A DNA stretch of 64,000 bases from Symsagittifera roscoffensis (Eukaryota > Xenacoelomorpha > Acoela > Convolutidae): assembly GCF_963678635.1 (NCBI RefSeq), contig NC_087067.1, positions 48,217,618-48,281,617 of the forward strand, written 5' to 3'. Shown one piece after another: positions 41,041 to 52,838 of this stretch (its first letter is position 1; every line of letters begins with the position of its first letter). Position numbers and translations under genes: made by a program. Below the pieces are notes generated by a model that saw only the letters and a list, made by a program, of their open reading frames with translations, was not told where the DNA came from and ran no database searches.

Positions 41041-41690
41041 CGTTAGTTGTTGATGTTGAGGCTAAAGTGGGGGGGGGGATTGGCTGACCCCATGTTTTAA
41101 GATACGTTATAGATTTCCGGTCAGCCATGCTATGTATTAATATTAGTTATAGAGTCTACAAAGTATTAAGATAGGGAATACCAATGGTAAGGTTTCATGA
41201 TTTGTGTGATGGTAAGATAATGGTAAGAAAAACTATTTTTTTTTTGGTTTTTGTGTGGTAATGTCTAGTTTTTCCAGAAGTTTTTTTGGCGCGCGTTATC
41301 TAATTGTTAGATATCACAGGTTAATTACGTGTAGATTGTCGAATGAAGTTCTTGTAATTAGTTTTTTGGTAAGTCAATGGTAAAAGGAAACTCAAATCTG
41401 ATTGGACCCGAATACAATTCAAATAAGGAAAATCCATTCTGATTGCTTATACCCACACATTCGAATTGAAGGTACCCCTCTCTCTTAACCACGAATCACT
41501 TTATTTTCAACTTAACTACCGTCAACTGCCTCCTGTCTCAGCTCTAAATACTTTAATTTCAACTTAACTTCCGTCAACTACCTCCCTCTCAACTGTAAAT
41601 CTTGTTTTTACTGTATCTTTTACTCAACTTATTGCTCAAAAAGATCTTCTCAGTGCAAAACAGCAACCTTGTGTACTCTGTAGAATTTTC
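41041..41690. other. Low-complexity spacer
   Basis: Contains a G-run at 41071, the inverted 19-mer at 41163-41181, ATGGTAAG phrases (41185-41230) and two CTTTA-TTTCAACTTAACT-CCGTCAACT phrases (41500 and 41549) forming a ~49-bp imperfect repeat. No gene. Confidence 0.4.
41163..41181 (-). repeat. Inverted partner of the 19-bp motif at 11467-11485
   Basis: Exact reverse complement of 11467-11485. It is followed by ATGGTAAG phrases; the partner is preceded by TTACCATCTAAAACC, so the neighbourhood also matches loosely in inverted sense. Confidence 0.7.
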
Positions 41691-42112
41691 GCCTGATCTA
41701 GTTTAATGTCAAGTACGAGAAACAGTCTCTGTCTGGAATATTTTTGGCCCGAGTGGACATCCCAATCCAAGTCTTGAACATGGTGGAGATGATGCGCAGG
41801 GATTTCAATGAACATCATATAACGCAAGTACCCGTGACAGAGAACCAACTTGGAGAAATGCAAATGATGGAGGAAATGGCTGAGCATGTGGGAATGAACT
41901 AGCCCGAAACTCCTGACTCTAGATATGTGGCTCAACCATTCGACGATTGCCTCTTTCCTTGAGAAAGGGGATCCGTGGACAACCCAATTACGATTGAAGA
42001 GGATGAGGGGTTCTCTGAGGCAAGAACTCCAGTCAGCGAAACACCAAGACAACACCGGTGATGGAAGCAAGAACTTGCAAAACTCTTCAGCTACTCGAAA
42101 GCTCTTTGATTT
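41690..42112 (+). pseudogene. Decayed coding segment, family unknown
   Basis: The base composition is richer than the surroundings. One plus frame reads IPIQVLNMVEMMRRDFNEHH and then ENQLGEMQMMEEMAEHVGMN to a TAG. The frame continues with PDSRYVAQPFDD and, after a stop, VDNPITIEEDEGFSEARTP. Two in-frame stops interrupt plausible protein. A longer minus-strand frame over the same bases is His- and Leu-rich and looks like a mirror. I do not recognise a family; the tail of a transposon gene is possible. Confidence 0.4.
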
Positions 42113-42359
42113 GTAAATAAATTGGTTGTCTTGTGTTTTGTAATTGAATTTTTTTGCATCTAGTAATTTTATTTGAGAGAGATAGCAACAAAGAGATAAG
42201 GTCATAGAAAAATTTGTTAAAAAATTGCAAGGGCAAAGTTTTTAAAACGTTTATTAAAAAACTGTTAAAAATCCAATTAATTATGCAATTGGTAAAAGTT
42301 TTTACATGGTTTTGTTGTAAAGATGGCAAAAAATTAAACAAAATTTAACAATTTGTAAA

Positions 42360-43570
42360 AAATTTCACAATATTTTTTGCACACATGATAAAAAAATCAT
42401 TACAAATTTTGCACATATGATATTATTTTTACAATAATTATTGCACCACGCAAAAAATGTCATAAAATTTTTTGCACACCCGTTGAAAAAAATAAAGAAA
42501 ATCTCGCAAATTAAGAAAAATTTTAATTAAATAATTTCGCATTTTAAATAAAATTTTAACAAGATTTTCTTGCACTGTTGAAAATTTAAATTTATGAATT
42601 TCTTTGTTCCAATTTTAATCCTTAAAAAGTTCATTTTTTGCATGTATATTGATCAGAATCCTCAGAAAACATTGTATTTGGATAGTGAAAAGCACTCAAG
42701 AGTCATTTTCTAGATTTGCATAAGAAGTTTGGTTTTTGCATATTTTTTTTATAATCATGTAAAAAGTTGCATCACCTAAAAAAAATTTCTCGAAAAAATA
42801 CGCATATATGTTAAAAAGATCTTTTCAGTTTTTGCAACTTGCAAAAATTTTCATAGTTTTTCTGGACACTTGTTGAAAAAGTCAAAGAAAATCTCCCAAA
42901 TTAAGAAAAATTTCATCAAATAATTTCGCATTTTAAAGAAAAATTTTAACAAAATTTTCTTGCACTGTTGAAAATTAAAATTTATGAATTTCTTTGTTCT
43001 GATTTTGATCATCAAAAAATTCATTTTTTGCATGTATGTTGATCAAAGACATCAGAAAAACAATGTAATAAGATAGGGAATAGTATTCACAGTCATCAAT
43101 AATGAAAATTTTTCAGCAAGTATTTAACAATTTTTTTAACATGTATTATTGCGTTTTTTGCATTTGCATAAGAAAAAAGAAATTTGGTTTTTGCATGTTT
43201 TTTAAAAAATCATGAAAAAAGTTGCATTATGCAAAAAATTGTCTCGAAAAATTTCGCATAATTGTTAAAAAATCTGTAGTTTTCGCAACTTGCAAAAATT
43301 TTCATAAATTTTTTGCACACTTATTGAAAAAATCAAAGAAAATCTCGCAAATTAAGAAAATTTTAATTAAAAATATTCGCATTCTAAAGAAAATTGTACC
43401 AAGATTTTCTTGCACTGTTAATAATTAAAGTAAAAGAATTTCTGTGTTTTAATTTTGATCATTGAAAAATTCATTTTTTGCATGTATTTTGATCAAAAAT
43501 ATCAGATAAACTATGTATTAAGAAAAGGAATAGCTTTCAAAGTCATCAATTATGAATTTTTCTAGGCAAA
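42360..43570. repeat. AT-rich tandem repeat, about three copies of ~390-455 bp
   Basis: A block with TTGCACAC, GAAAATCTC-CAAATTAAGAA, TTCGCATT, TTTTCTTGCACTGTT, TTCATTTTTTGCATGTAT and GATCA recurs in order from about 42471, 42858 and 43312. Copies differ by many indels. No coding potential is visible. The end of each copy holds a form of GTATTAAGATAGGGAATAG (43064, 43513), related to the 19-mer at 41163. Confidence 0.85.
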
Positions 43571-43594
43571 AAGAAAAAGGAAATTAGGTTTTTG

Positions 43595-43597
<3 letters not shown>

Positions 43598-43640
<43 letters not shown>
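43598..43640. repeat. (TA)n microsatellite
   Basis: About 21 uninterrupted TA units close to the end of the tandem repeat. Confidence 0.95.
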
Positions 43641-43645
<5 letters not shown>

Positions 43646-44520
43646 TTATTTAAAACTATGAAAAAACGTTCTTAATATTACGCATATTTGTTAAGAAATG
43701 AGTTTTTTTCGCATCTTGTAAAAAAAATTAACATAAAATTAGTCGTTGATTAGCATTTGAATTGAAATAAAAGAAATAAAAATAACTTTGAAAAAATTTT
43801 TATGAAGAAAAAATCAAAAATTAATAGAAAAATTGACACGCTCACTATTTACAGAACAATAACCATCAATAAAACAATCAAATATTTTGAGCCAATCAGA
43901 TTCATATTTTGAGTTTTAATCTTTTCGGATTCTGTCTAAAAATGCTGAGCCCAGAGTTTGCGTAGATGCAAGTTTTTGATTAGAACTTAGATAATGTTTT
44001 TTGAATTTTTTCCGAACAAGTCGTTTTCTTGATACGCTTGGTGTTTTTTCAGCTCTTTTCCATAGTAAATTATGCTGAACTCAGCTGATTGAATACTTCC
44101 CCACTTGACGTGACAAAACTCGAAAAGAATCTGTGTTTGTACAAAGTGTAAAGACAATCTTTTTCTTGATATACGTATTGATATTTGTCTAATCTCTGCA
44201 GAATTTGGCTAAGGGTTGTTCCTTTTAAAATTAATTGAAATTTGCAACTTCTCGAGGAACAAAGAATCGTGAGTAGACACGCAGTAGTCTTGGGTGACAA
44301 TTTATTTTTCGTAAAATTCATTGGAAACAGAAATAAACAATGATTTATTATTATAATCTGAATAAAAGCTGGGAAGAGCTTGACACATAGCGGCTGCTGT
44401 TGGAAAAAATGATTTTAGCAGAAAATGGTGGATTTATATAGTAGTAATAACGCCTAAGCAATTTCCATATTGGGAAAATCCTTCCATATTTGACACTACT
44501 TCCATATATGGAAACCGCGA
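43641..44520. other. Spacer with CArG-like boxes
   Basis: No gene is recognised; an 83-codon minus frame at 44070-44321 has no motif. CCATATATGG at 44502-44511 is a perfect CArG (SRF/MADS) consensus, and CCATATTGGG at 44465 is a near match. They lie just before the coding-like stretch starting at 44521, so they could be regulatory. Confidence 0.35.
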
Positions 44521-45081
44521 TGACACATACTGCTTACCAAAATTTACTCGAGAAAAGATGATTGTTCTAGCTATATTGAATTTTCATAAAATCAAAAAAG
44601 AATTGGTAGAATTGTTTGGTTCCAAAAATCCTACATGGGGAAAATATACTTTGAACCGTGCTTTCAACTATAAAAAGTAAATGATTTGGGACAATTTGAA
44701 AAGTCCCAACAAATCTATCTTAGTGTAAAAGAAGGAGAAGCATTATCGGCAATCCGGAATAATTTTATTCACGATGCTGAAAATCTTGGATTTGTACCTA
44801 TATATGACGCCAAATCTAGTAAAGCATCAACTATGGATTAGGAGCTCGACATCTGTAATAGAGTATATGAAATAGCAACATACAACGTGAAGAGGGTGTG
44901 TGTGACGATCAAGCAGCACAATGTTAACAAACCTTCCTACATTATGATTCGACTCTTCACTGCAAAAGAGAATGAAGCAATGAAACAAGTTGCCTATGCC
45001 AACTATGCTTTGAACGAATTTAAAGAACTCTCCCAAATTTTGGGAGACTTTATGTTTGTTGATAATTGTAAGCCTCAGTAA
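44521..45081 (+). pseudogene. Broken gene of unknown family next to the triplicated unit
   Basis: Two frames read well: DDTYCLPKFTREKMIVLAIL to FGSKNPTWGKYTLNRAFNY (44521-44677), then VNDLGQFEKSQQIYLSVKEG to DAKSSKASTMD with a TAG at 44839, continuing ELDICNRVYEIATYNVKRVC to LSQILGDFMFVDNC (ends TAA 45079-45081). One frameshift and one stop divide it; the shift at 44680 (AAAAAGTAAATG) could instead be a splice donor. No family is recognised. It lies just before unit 1 and is not duplicated with it. Confidence 0.4.
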
Positions 45082-45529
45082 TGCTTTGTGATGTTTTGTA
45101 TGTTTGTTAATTGAAATATTGTTGGTTCAAAACTAATTTTTTTTCACTGAAGTGCACATTTAGAGCTAGGATATCTGAGGAAAAGTCAGACAAAACATAA
45201 AAATTTAATCGAAATTGACATAAAACACTAACCAATCACCAAAAGATTTTCAAGTATTTGCTTAAGAAATTACAGATAAACTTATTTAATTACTGCTTTT
45301 ATCAAAATTTAAGTAAATTTTGACATATTTGAACAAAATCACAAACAAGAATGTATTTTTAATTGAAAACATTATCATTAATTTTTCGATTTTCTGAATT
45401 TCATTAGTTTTCATTTTTTTTGCCTTAATTTGAGGTTTTGATTGGCTACATGATTTTCCTTAAAACTAATAAGACTCTAATTAAGGAAAAAACTTTTAAT
45501 GGTGATTGTTGTTACAAAATAAATTAAAA

Positions 45530-46113
45530 ATGGTAGAACAATTTGAGTTTTTTCAAGTTTCTTTGCTTATTTCACTAAGAAATATGTTTCTATCAAAAGC
45601 GTTTTCAATGTCTGAAATGCACATTTATGAGATTTTAAGATTGAACTACTACAAAAAACTAAAAGAGTGGTGGACAGATGACGTTGATGGAGATTGTGTT
45701 AGTCTTAACTTGTATAGAAACACAGAAAGTTCAATAGTTTTGCTAAAAAGATGGAGAGGAGATTTCAGAAAAAAGAGTACTGCCAGATTTATCAACCATG
45801 TTTTTATCTAGAAGAGTTAAGTCAAATTCAGTGGTCTATCAGTAAAAAACAAAACAATGGAAGAGCCTATGAAACAAAATTGGAGATAAAGAACATCATT
45901 TCGATAACTCTTTTGAATTTGATACAAATACAAAATCTAGATTTGTCAGAATATCTTTTAATCGATTATCCAAATTTAAAAGACTTCCGATTGTTTATAT
46001 TACAATATACCAAAAAGAAAATGATAAAAAATGTAAAGTATGGTAGTTTCTTTTTTCACTGGTTAGAAGTAGAACAAATCGAAAAATATTTCGATCGAAA
46101 TTACAAAATTTGA
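45530..46113 (+). pseudogene. ORF-A copy 1, frameshifted
   Basis: ATG at 45530 starts MVEQFEFFQVSLLIS. A 2-base length difference near 45775 (AGAAAAAAGAGTACTG against AGAGAAGAAAACTG in copy 2) breaks the frame. The remainder continues from about 45780 with CFYLEELSQIQWSISKK to a longer C-terminus (KKKMIKNVKYGSFFFHWLEVEQIEKYF) than in the other copies. Confidence 0.55.
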
Positions 46114-46285
46114 ATTGAGTATCGAAAAAACAATATAAACCAGACAAGAAATCCCATTTACCTCACTTTGGTGTCAATTTTATATCTTATTTAGAAAAAT
46201 TCGATAAAATCGATTAATTGGGAAGTTTCATAAACATAGTTTGGTTCTGATCTACAAAGTATTTTAAAATCTGTGAATACTTCAT

Positions 46286-46600
46286 TCTGATTGGTTATTA
46301 CCACAAATACTATCTGTGAAGGAGTCCTCGATATCTACAAACGATATCAAAATTGTTAAGAAATTCATGAGAAGTAGAGCTCAATTCTGATTGGTTGACA
46401 TTAAATTTGTTGAAAATTCCATGACTATTGAAGCTCAAGTCTGATTGGTTGACATTAAATTTGTTGAAAATTCCATGACTATTGAAGCTCGATTCTGATT
46501 GGTTGATATCAGAAAAGATCAAAAATTCCTTATAATTAATCCTCGTTTCCGATTGATTGATAGCAAAACTTTTGAAAACTCCATGGTTAGATTGGATGAT
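46286..46600. repeat. CCAAT-box minisatellite, copy 1
   Basis: A ~57-bp unit (TTCTGATTGGTTGACATTAA, then a TTTGTTGAAAATTCCATG phrase) repeats about five times with decay at the edges. Each good unit holds ATTGG, the reverse of a CCAAT box, in the context TCAACCAATCAGA. It lies between ORF-A and ORF-B. The minus-strand frame through it is a by-product of a repeat length divisible by three. Confidence 0.85.
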
Positions 46601-46780
46601 TTTTATTTCAGCTAGGCTAAATAGCATATCCATTCTGATTTTCTTTCACCTTAAAAACAATTGGTAAATACGTTTGCTGTTTTTACTCACTTTTATTCTT
46701 TTTTGAGGCTATTCAACTCTTGTTATCTAAAAATTTAAGATTTTTTAAATCTCCCATTTAATTTTTCTTTTCTTACTGAG

Positions 46781-47248
46781 ATGCCGTCACTGAATAGAAA
46801 CGAAAGAGTTGCGTGTCTTGAATGTGGCAGAGAATAAACTCGCTTACACGCATCAAGACATCGTAGAACCTGTGGTGTTCGAACTGTAACTTTTATACTT
46901 ATAGCAGCGAGGAACTGACTAATCATTTCAAGAAGAAGCATTGTCAACATAATGTTAAATTATGTGCCCAGCAGTCTCCATACACATTCCAAGAGAAGGT
47001 TAAATTAATACTTTTTTTAAATAAAAAACATAGAAATTGCTATGAATATTCTTTTTTACTGAGTCTGAAATACAATTGTGATGAATTTGAAAAGTTTTAG
47101 TGAGAATTGTGCAGTTTTTTCATCACAATCCTTGATATGTCATTGTTTTTATTCAAAGGTTTTGATTGACGATACAGACAGCAAAAATCGAGTTCAAATT
47201 GTGAAATTTTCCATGGAACTCGATCAGAAAATCTTAAATGAACAGTAA
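46781..47248 (+). pseudogene. ORF-B copy 1, inactivated zinc-finger gene
   Basis: Exon 1 (46781-46998) has the same start (MPSLNRNERVACLECGRE) but TAC has become TAA in the first finger (about 46836), and a ~10-base deletion removes part of the linker between the fingers (about 46874). Exon 2 (47159-47248) is still intact. Confidence 0.7.
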
Positions 47249-48776
47249 AAACTCCATTGTTTGCAAGCTTGCGGAGATTTTGTTGCGATAATTTCGTAGT
47301 CTAAGTGCATAACATACGCTAATGGGGGGTTAAGTGTTTGTTTAAAAACTGTAAAAAAAACTGGATATTTGTAAAACGTCGACTAATTGAAAAATTGTGT
47401 AGTTACTATTTTTAAGTTTTCCTTGTTTAGTGCTTATAAAAGTGTTCATAGAGTAGAGCGTTTTAAGCAGATTTTGGGGGTTGAGATTTATGGTCTTCTG
47501 TTTTTTTTTAATGATTTCGGAAAAAACTTGATAACTCAGCTGGAAAAATGAAAAAATATATGTTTTTGCTACACTTTGAAAATTTCAAGATAATGATCTA
47601 CATCATTCTCAAGTAAAAGTTTACTCTAAAATAGAAATTCAGATTTGAAACAGCAATATACAGTTATGAGGTCGAGAAAATCATTTAAAGTTTTAGCAAA
47701 GAATTTATGGTATTGACTCTGCTTCGGATTGTTGAACGTTCGTTGAAACGATACATTTTTCCATCTAAAATTCTTTTTTCAAGTAAAATTTTGTTTAAAT
47801 TGGGTTAAGTTGGAAGATAAAAGATGAAAAAGAAACTGAGGAAATACTAAATTGAGATAGAAACTCAATTTATTTCATTGAAAGTTTTGAGATAATGATA
47901 GTAAAATTTAGCTTATAAAGTCTATCTTGAGAAAAATCCAAAATAAAAAGTCTCAAAGATTTACATTTATGCGTAATTCATTAGAAAAATTTGTTATCAT
48001 TTGATATATTAGGTAATTTTATATGAAAAATCAGATGTTTTGAGGATAATTTTTGTGGAGTAAAACCAATCCGTCAACTTTTGGAAGATGATACATGAAG
48101 CATAAATCAAAAACTTGCTTTCAAGATCTACATTTCATTATTTTTACTATAGAGTTTTTGCTTAATAAAAATCGGAAAACTATACAATTGTTCCGGTTTG
48201 CAACTTGATTTCCTTTGCTAAATCAATTTTTTGAGATGCGCTTTTTTAGAAGTGTTAAGATATTGTAGATGTTAGGAACTAAGTTCCCTTGCGTATTTCT
48301 ACTTCTGAAGGTGATCAGATTATAACTAATAGAGCTGCTCTTAATTTGTTCTTTACTCGTAAAAATACACCTCTATATTCTCATTTTTTACATATGTTTT
48401 TGAATGCTTTAACTGGCACCAATTCTTTCTAACTTGGATATTTTAGAGAAAACTTCCGTCATAAATTAAGAATAAAAAGCGGTTTAATAACTTTTTTGCA
48501 AGAAAAGTGATAGTTAATGATCCCAAAAGTTGTGTTTTTGCTTAAGTAGTTTACGTAAGACACTGAACAAGGGAACCTTGAGAAAGACATTGACAATTTT
48601 TATCGTAAAAATTAGACGCTATCAGTTCTAATTTCATCTCTGCCAGCATATTGATCGTTCAATTGATACTATTTTCCTCCTAAATTCTCCAGTTCTGGTT
48701 AAATTTTCTTGTTAAGTGTGTTCAATAGCGAAAACATGTATTAAGATGAAAGCAAGATTAACTTTAAAACATAGAA
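47249..48776. other. Non-coding part of tandem unit 1
   Basis: No frame above 60 codons with sense. It is nearly identical to 50936-52446, so conservation reflects recent duplication. Contains GGAACTAAGTTCCCTTGCG near 48270, a short palindrome. Confidence 0.6.
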
Positions 48777-49162
48777 CAAATTTTTCCCACTGAAGTGCAC
48801 ATTTAGAGCTAGGATATCTGAGGAAAAGTCAGACAAAACATAAAAATTTGATCAAAATTGACATAAAACACTAACCAATCATCAAAAGATTTTCAAGTAT
48901 TTGTTGAAGAAATTACAGATAAACTTATTTAATTACTGCTTTTATCAAAATTTAGGTAAATTTTGTCTGATTTGAACAAAATTACAAACAAGAATGTATA
49001 TTTAGTTGAAAATTTTACCTTTTTTTACGATTTTCTGGATTCAATTTTTTTTGCCTTAGTTTGAGGTTTTGATCGGCTACATGAATTTCCATAAAACTAA
49101 TTAGACTCTACAAAAAAAGGAAAAAACTTTTATGGTGATTTTTGTTACAAAATAAATTAAAA

Positions 49163-49654
49163 ATGGTACAACAATTCGAGTTTTTTCAAGTTTCTTTGCT
49201 TATTTCAATAAGAAATATATTTCTATCAAACGCGTTTTCAATGTCTGAAATGGACATTTATCAGATTTTAAGGTTGAACTACTACAAAAAACTAAAAGAG
49301 TGGTGGACAGATGACGTTGATGGAGATTGTATTAGTTTTAACTTGTATAGAGGCACAGAAAGTTCAATAGTTTTGTCAAAAAGATGGAGAGGAGATTTCA
49401 GAGAAGAAAACTGTCTGATTTATCAACAATGTTTTCATCTAGAAGAGTTAGGTCAGATTGAGTGGTCTATCAGTAAAAAACAAAACAATGGAAGAGCCTA
49501 TGAAACAAAATTGGAGATAAAGAACATCATTTCGATAACTCTTTTGAATTTGATACAAATACAAAATCTAGATTTGTCAGAATATCTTTCAATCGATTAT
49601 CCATATTTAAAAGACTTCCGGTTGTTTATATTACAATTTACCAAAAGAAACTGA
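49163..49654 (+). CDS. ORF-A copy 2, 163-residue protein of unknown function
   Basis: ATG at 49163 begins MVQQFEFFQVSLLIS. The protein has a short hydrophobic N-terminus without a clear signal peptide, then ILRLNYYKKLKEWWTDDVDG, SLYRGTESS-like and SKRWRGDF segments, QCFHLEELGQIEWSISKKQ and a C-terminal helix-like KLEIKNIISITLLNLIQIQ. I recognise no family. It is shared by all three units, and copies 2 and 3 differ by very few residues. The end differs between copies, so the C-terminus is uncertain. ORF-B follows 0.8 kb downstream on the same strand. Confidence 0.5.
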   Translation: MVQQFEFFQVSLLISIRNIFLSNAFSMSEMDIYQILRLNYYKKLKEWWTDDVDGDCISFNLYRGTESSIVLSKRWRGDFREENCLIYQQCFHLEELGQIEWSISKKQNNGRAYETKLEIKNIISITLLNLIQIQNLDLSEYLSIDYPYLKDFRLFILQFTKRN

Positions 49655-49910
49655 TCAAAATGTATATTTTGGTTATTTCTTTTTTCACTGGTTAGAAATA
49701 GAACAAATCGAAAAAATTTTGATGGAAAGTTTTGAATTGAGTATCGAAAAAACAATATAAAACAGACAAGAAATCTCATTTATCTCTCTTTGGTGTCAAT
49801 TTTATATCTTAGTTATGTTGGAAAAATTCAATAAAGTCGGTTGATTAGGAAGTTTCATAAACATAGTTTTGTTCTGATCTACAAAGTATTTTAAAATCTG
49901 TGAATACTTC

Positions 49911-50276
49911 ATTCTGATTGGTTATTACCACAAATACTATCTGTGAAGGAATCCTCGATATCTACAAACGATATCAAAATTGTTGAAAAATTCATGAGAA
50001 GTACAGCTCAATTCTGATCGGTTGACATTAAATTTGTTGAAAATTTCATGACTATTGAAGCTCAATTCTGATTGGTTGACATTAAATTTGTTGAAAATTC
50101 CATGACTATTGAAGCTCAATTCTGATTGGTTGACATTAATTTTGTTGAAAATTCCATGACTATTGAAGCTCGCTCCTGATTGATTGATATCAGTAAAGAT
50201 CAAATTCCTTATAATTAATGCTCGATTCTGATTGGTTGATAGCTAAACTTTTGAAAACTTCATGGTTAGATTGGAT
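49911..50276. repeat. CCAAT-box minisatellite, copy 2
   Basis: Six to seven ~57-bp units. ATTGG is present in most; one has ATCGG and one ATTGATTG. The array ends about 185 bp before the ORF-B ATG. Confidence 0.85.
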
Positions 50277-50460
50277 GGTTTTTATTTCAGCTAGGCTAAA
50301 TAGCATATCCATTCTGATTTTCTTTCACGTTAAAAACAACTTGTTAATACGTTTGCTGTTTTATTTCACTTTTATTCATTTTTTGAGGCTTTTCAACTCT
50401 TCTTATCTAAAATTTTGGGACATTTTAAATCTCCCATTTAATCTTTCTTTACTTATTGAG

Positions 50461-50935
50461 ATGCCGTCACTGAAAAGAAACGAAAGACTTGCATGTCTTG
50501 AATGTGGCAGAGAATACACTCGCTTACACGCATCAAGACATCGTAGAACCTGTGTTGTTTTGAAGTGTTCGAACTGTAACTTTTATACTTATAGCAGCGA
50601 GGAACTCACTTATCATTTCAAGAAGAAGCAGTGTCAACTTAATGTTAAATTATGTGCTCAACAGTCTCCATACACATTCCAAGAGAAAGTAAAATTAATA
50701 TTTTTTTATTAAAAACATAGAAATTGCTATGAATATTCTTTTTTACTGAGTCTGAAATACAATTGTGATGAATTTGAAAAGTTTTAGTAAGATTTGTGCA
50801 GTTTTTTCATCACAATCCTTGATATGTCATTGTTTTTTTTCAAAGGTTTTGATTGACGATACAGACAGCAAAAATCGAGTTCAAATTGTGAAATTTTCCA
50901 TGGAACTCGATCAGAAAATCTTTAATGAACAGTAA
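50461..50935 (+). CDS. ORF-B copy 2, two-exon small zinc-finger protein
   Basis: Exon 1 (50461-50688) encodes MPSLKRNERLACLECGRE and two fingers: CX2CX7HX3H (CLECGREYTRLHASRH) and CX2CX12HX5C (CSNCNFYTYSSEEL...H...C). A donor AAA|GTAAAA at 50689 and acceptor TTTTTTTTCAAAG at 50845 join it in phase 0 to exon 2 (50846-50935: VLIDDTDSKNRVQIVKFSME to TAA), giving 105 residues. Support: the same sites occur in all copies, copy 3 has a much shorter intron with both sites kept, and the only exon-2 length change is one whole codon. Likely a nucleic-acid-binding protein; the fingers resemble those of transposon-encoded proteins, but no family is certain. Confidence 0.65.
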
Positions 50936-52446
50936 AAACTCCATTGTTTGCAAGCTTGCGGAGATTTTGTTGCGATAATTTTGTAATCAAAGTGCATAAC
51001 ATACGCTAATGGGGGGTTAAGTGTTTGTAAAAAAACTGGATATTTGTAAAACATCGACTAATTGAAAAATTGTGTAGTTACTATTTTTAAGTTTTCCTTG
51101 TTCAGTGCTTATAAAAGTGTTCATAGAGTAGAGCGTTTTAAGCAGATATTGGATGTTGAGAATTATGGTTTTCTGTTTTTTTTTATGATTTCGGAAAAAA
51201 CTTGATAACTCAGCTGGAAAAATGAAAAAATATATGTTTTTGCTACACTTTGAAAATTTCATGATAATGATCTACATCATTCTCAAGTAAAAGTTTACTC
51301 TAAAATAGAAATTCAGATTTGAAACAGCAATATACAGTTATGAGGTCGAGAAAATCATTTAAAGACTTAGCAAAGAATTTATGGTATTGACTCTGCTTCG
51401 GATTGCTGAACGTTCGTTGAAACGATACATTTTTCCATCTAAAATTCTTTTTTCAAGTAAAATTTTGTTTAAATTGGGTTAAGTTCGAAGATAGTAGATG
51501 AAAAAGAAACTGAGGAAATACTAAATTGAGATAGAAACTCAATTGATTTCATTGGAAGTTTTGAGATAATGTTTGTGAAATTTAGCTTATAAAGTCTATC
51601 TTGAGAAAAATCCAACATAAAAAGTCTCAAAGATTTACATTTATGCGTAATTCATTAGAAAAATTTGTTATCATTTGATATATTAGGTAATTTTATATGA
51701 AAAATCAGATGTTTTGAGGATAATTTTTGTGGAGTAAACCCAATCCGTCAACTTTTGGAAGATGATACATGAAGCATAAATCAAAAACTTGCTTTCAAGA
51801 TCTACATTTCATTATTTTTACTATAGAGTTTTTGCTTAATAAAAATCGGAAAACTATACAATTGTTCCAGTTTGCAACTTGATTTCCTTTGCTAAATCAA
51901 TTTTTTGAGGTGCGCTTTTTTAGAAGTGTTAAGATATTGTAGATGTTAGGAACTAAGTTCCCTTGCGTATTTCTACTTCTGAAGGTGATCAGATTATAAC
52001 TAATAGAGCTGCACTTAATTTGTTCTTTACTCGTAAAAATACACCCTGATATTCTCATTTTTTACATATGTTTTGAATGCTTTAACTAGCGCCAATTCTT
52101 TCTCACTTGGATATTTTAGAGAAAACTTCCGTCATAAATTAAGAATAAAAAGCGGTTTAATAACTATTTTGCAAGAAAAGTGATAGTTAATGATCCCAAA
52201 AGTTGTGTTTTTGCTTAAGTAGTTTACGGTAGACACTGAACAAGGGAACCTTGAGAAAGACATTGACAATTTTTATCGTAAAAATTAGACGGTATCAGTT
52301 CTAATTTCATCTCTGCCAGCATATTGATCGTTCAATTGATACTATTTTCCTCCTAAATTCTCCAGTTCTGGTTAAATTTTCTTGTTAAGTGTGTTCAATA
52401 GCGAAAACATGTATTAAGATGAAAGCAAGATTAACTTTAAAACATA
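50936..52446. other. Non-coding part of tandem unit 2
   Basis: Matches 47249-48776 with scattered substitutions and short indels. No gene seen. Confidence 0.6.
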
Positions 52447-52838
52447 GAACTAATTTTTTCCACTGAAGTGCACATTTAGAGCTAGAATATCTGAGGAAAA
52501 GTCAGACAAAACATAAAAATTTAATCAAAATTGACATAAAACACTAACCAATCATCAAAAGATTTTCAAGTATTTGTTTAAGAAATTACAGATAAACTTA
52601 TTTAATTACTGTTTTATCAAAATTTAGGTAAATTTTGTCTGATTTGAACAAAATTACAAACAAGAATGTATATTTAGTTGAAAATATAACCATTTTTTTA
52701 CGATTTTCTGGATTCAATTTTTTTTTGCCTTAGTTTGAGGTTTTGATCGGCTACATGAATTTCCATAAAACTAATTAGACTCTAAAAAAAAGGAAAAAAA
52801 AACGTTTCTGGTGATTTTTGTTACAAAATAAATTAAAA

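Larger units (their letters stand above)
45138..48776 (+). repeat. Tandem unit copy 1 (~3.64 kb)
   Basis: Starts near the CACTGAAGTGCACATTTAGA phrase, which recurs at the start of each unit (about 45148, 48789 and 52461). Order: ORF-A, CCAAT minisatellite, ORF-B exons 1 and 2, then ~1.5 kb of non-coding DNA also conserved in copy 2. This is the most diverged copy, and both of its ORFs are broken. Confidence 0.92.
48777..52446 (+). repeat. Tandem unit copy 2 (~3.67 kb)
   Basis: Same order as copy 1, with ORF-A and ORF-B both open. It is much closer to copy 3 than to copy 1, so the last duplication produced copies 2 and 3. Confidence 0.92.

Noticed and set aside
41636..42205. Minus-strand 189-codon ORF
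   Set aside because: Rich in His, Leu and Ser with no motif. The plus strand of the same bases reads as plausible but broken protein.
44640..45081. Homology between the broken gene at 44.5-45.1 kb and ORF-A of the tandem unit
   Set aside because: Only an LGQ(F/I)E stretch and general composition match; not enough to claim a relationship.
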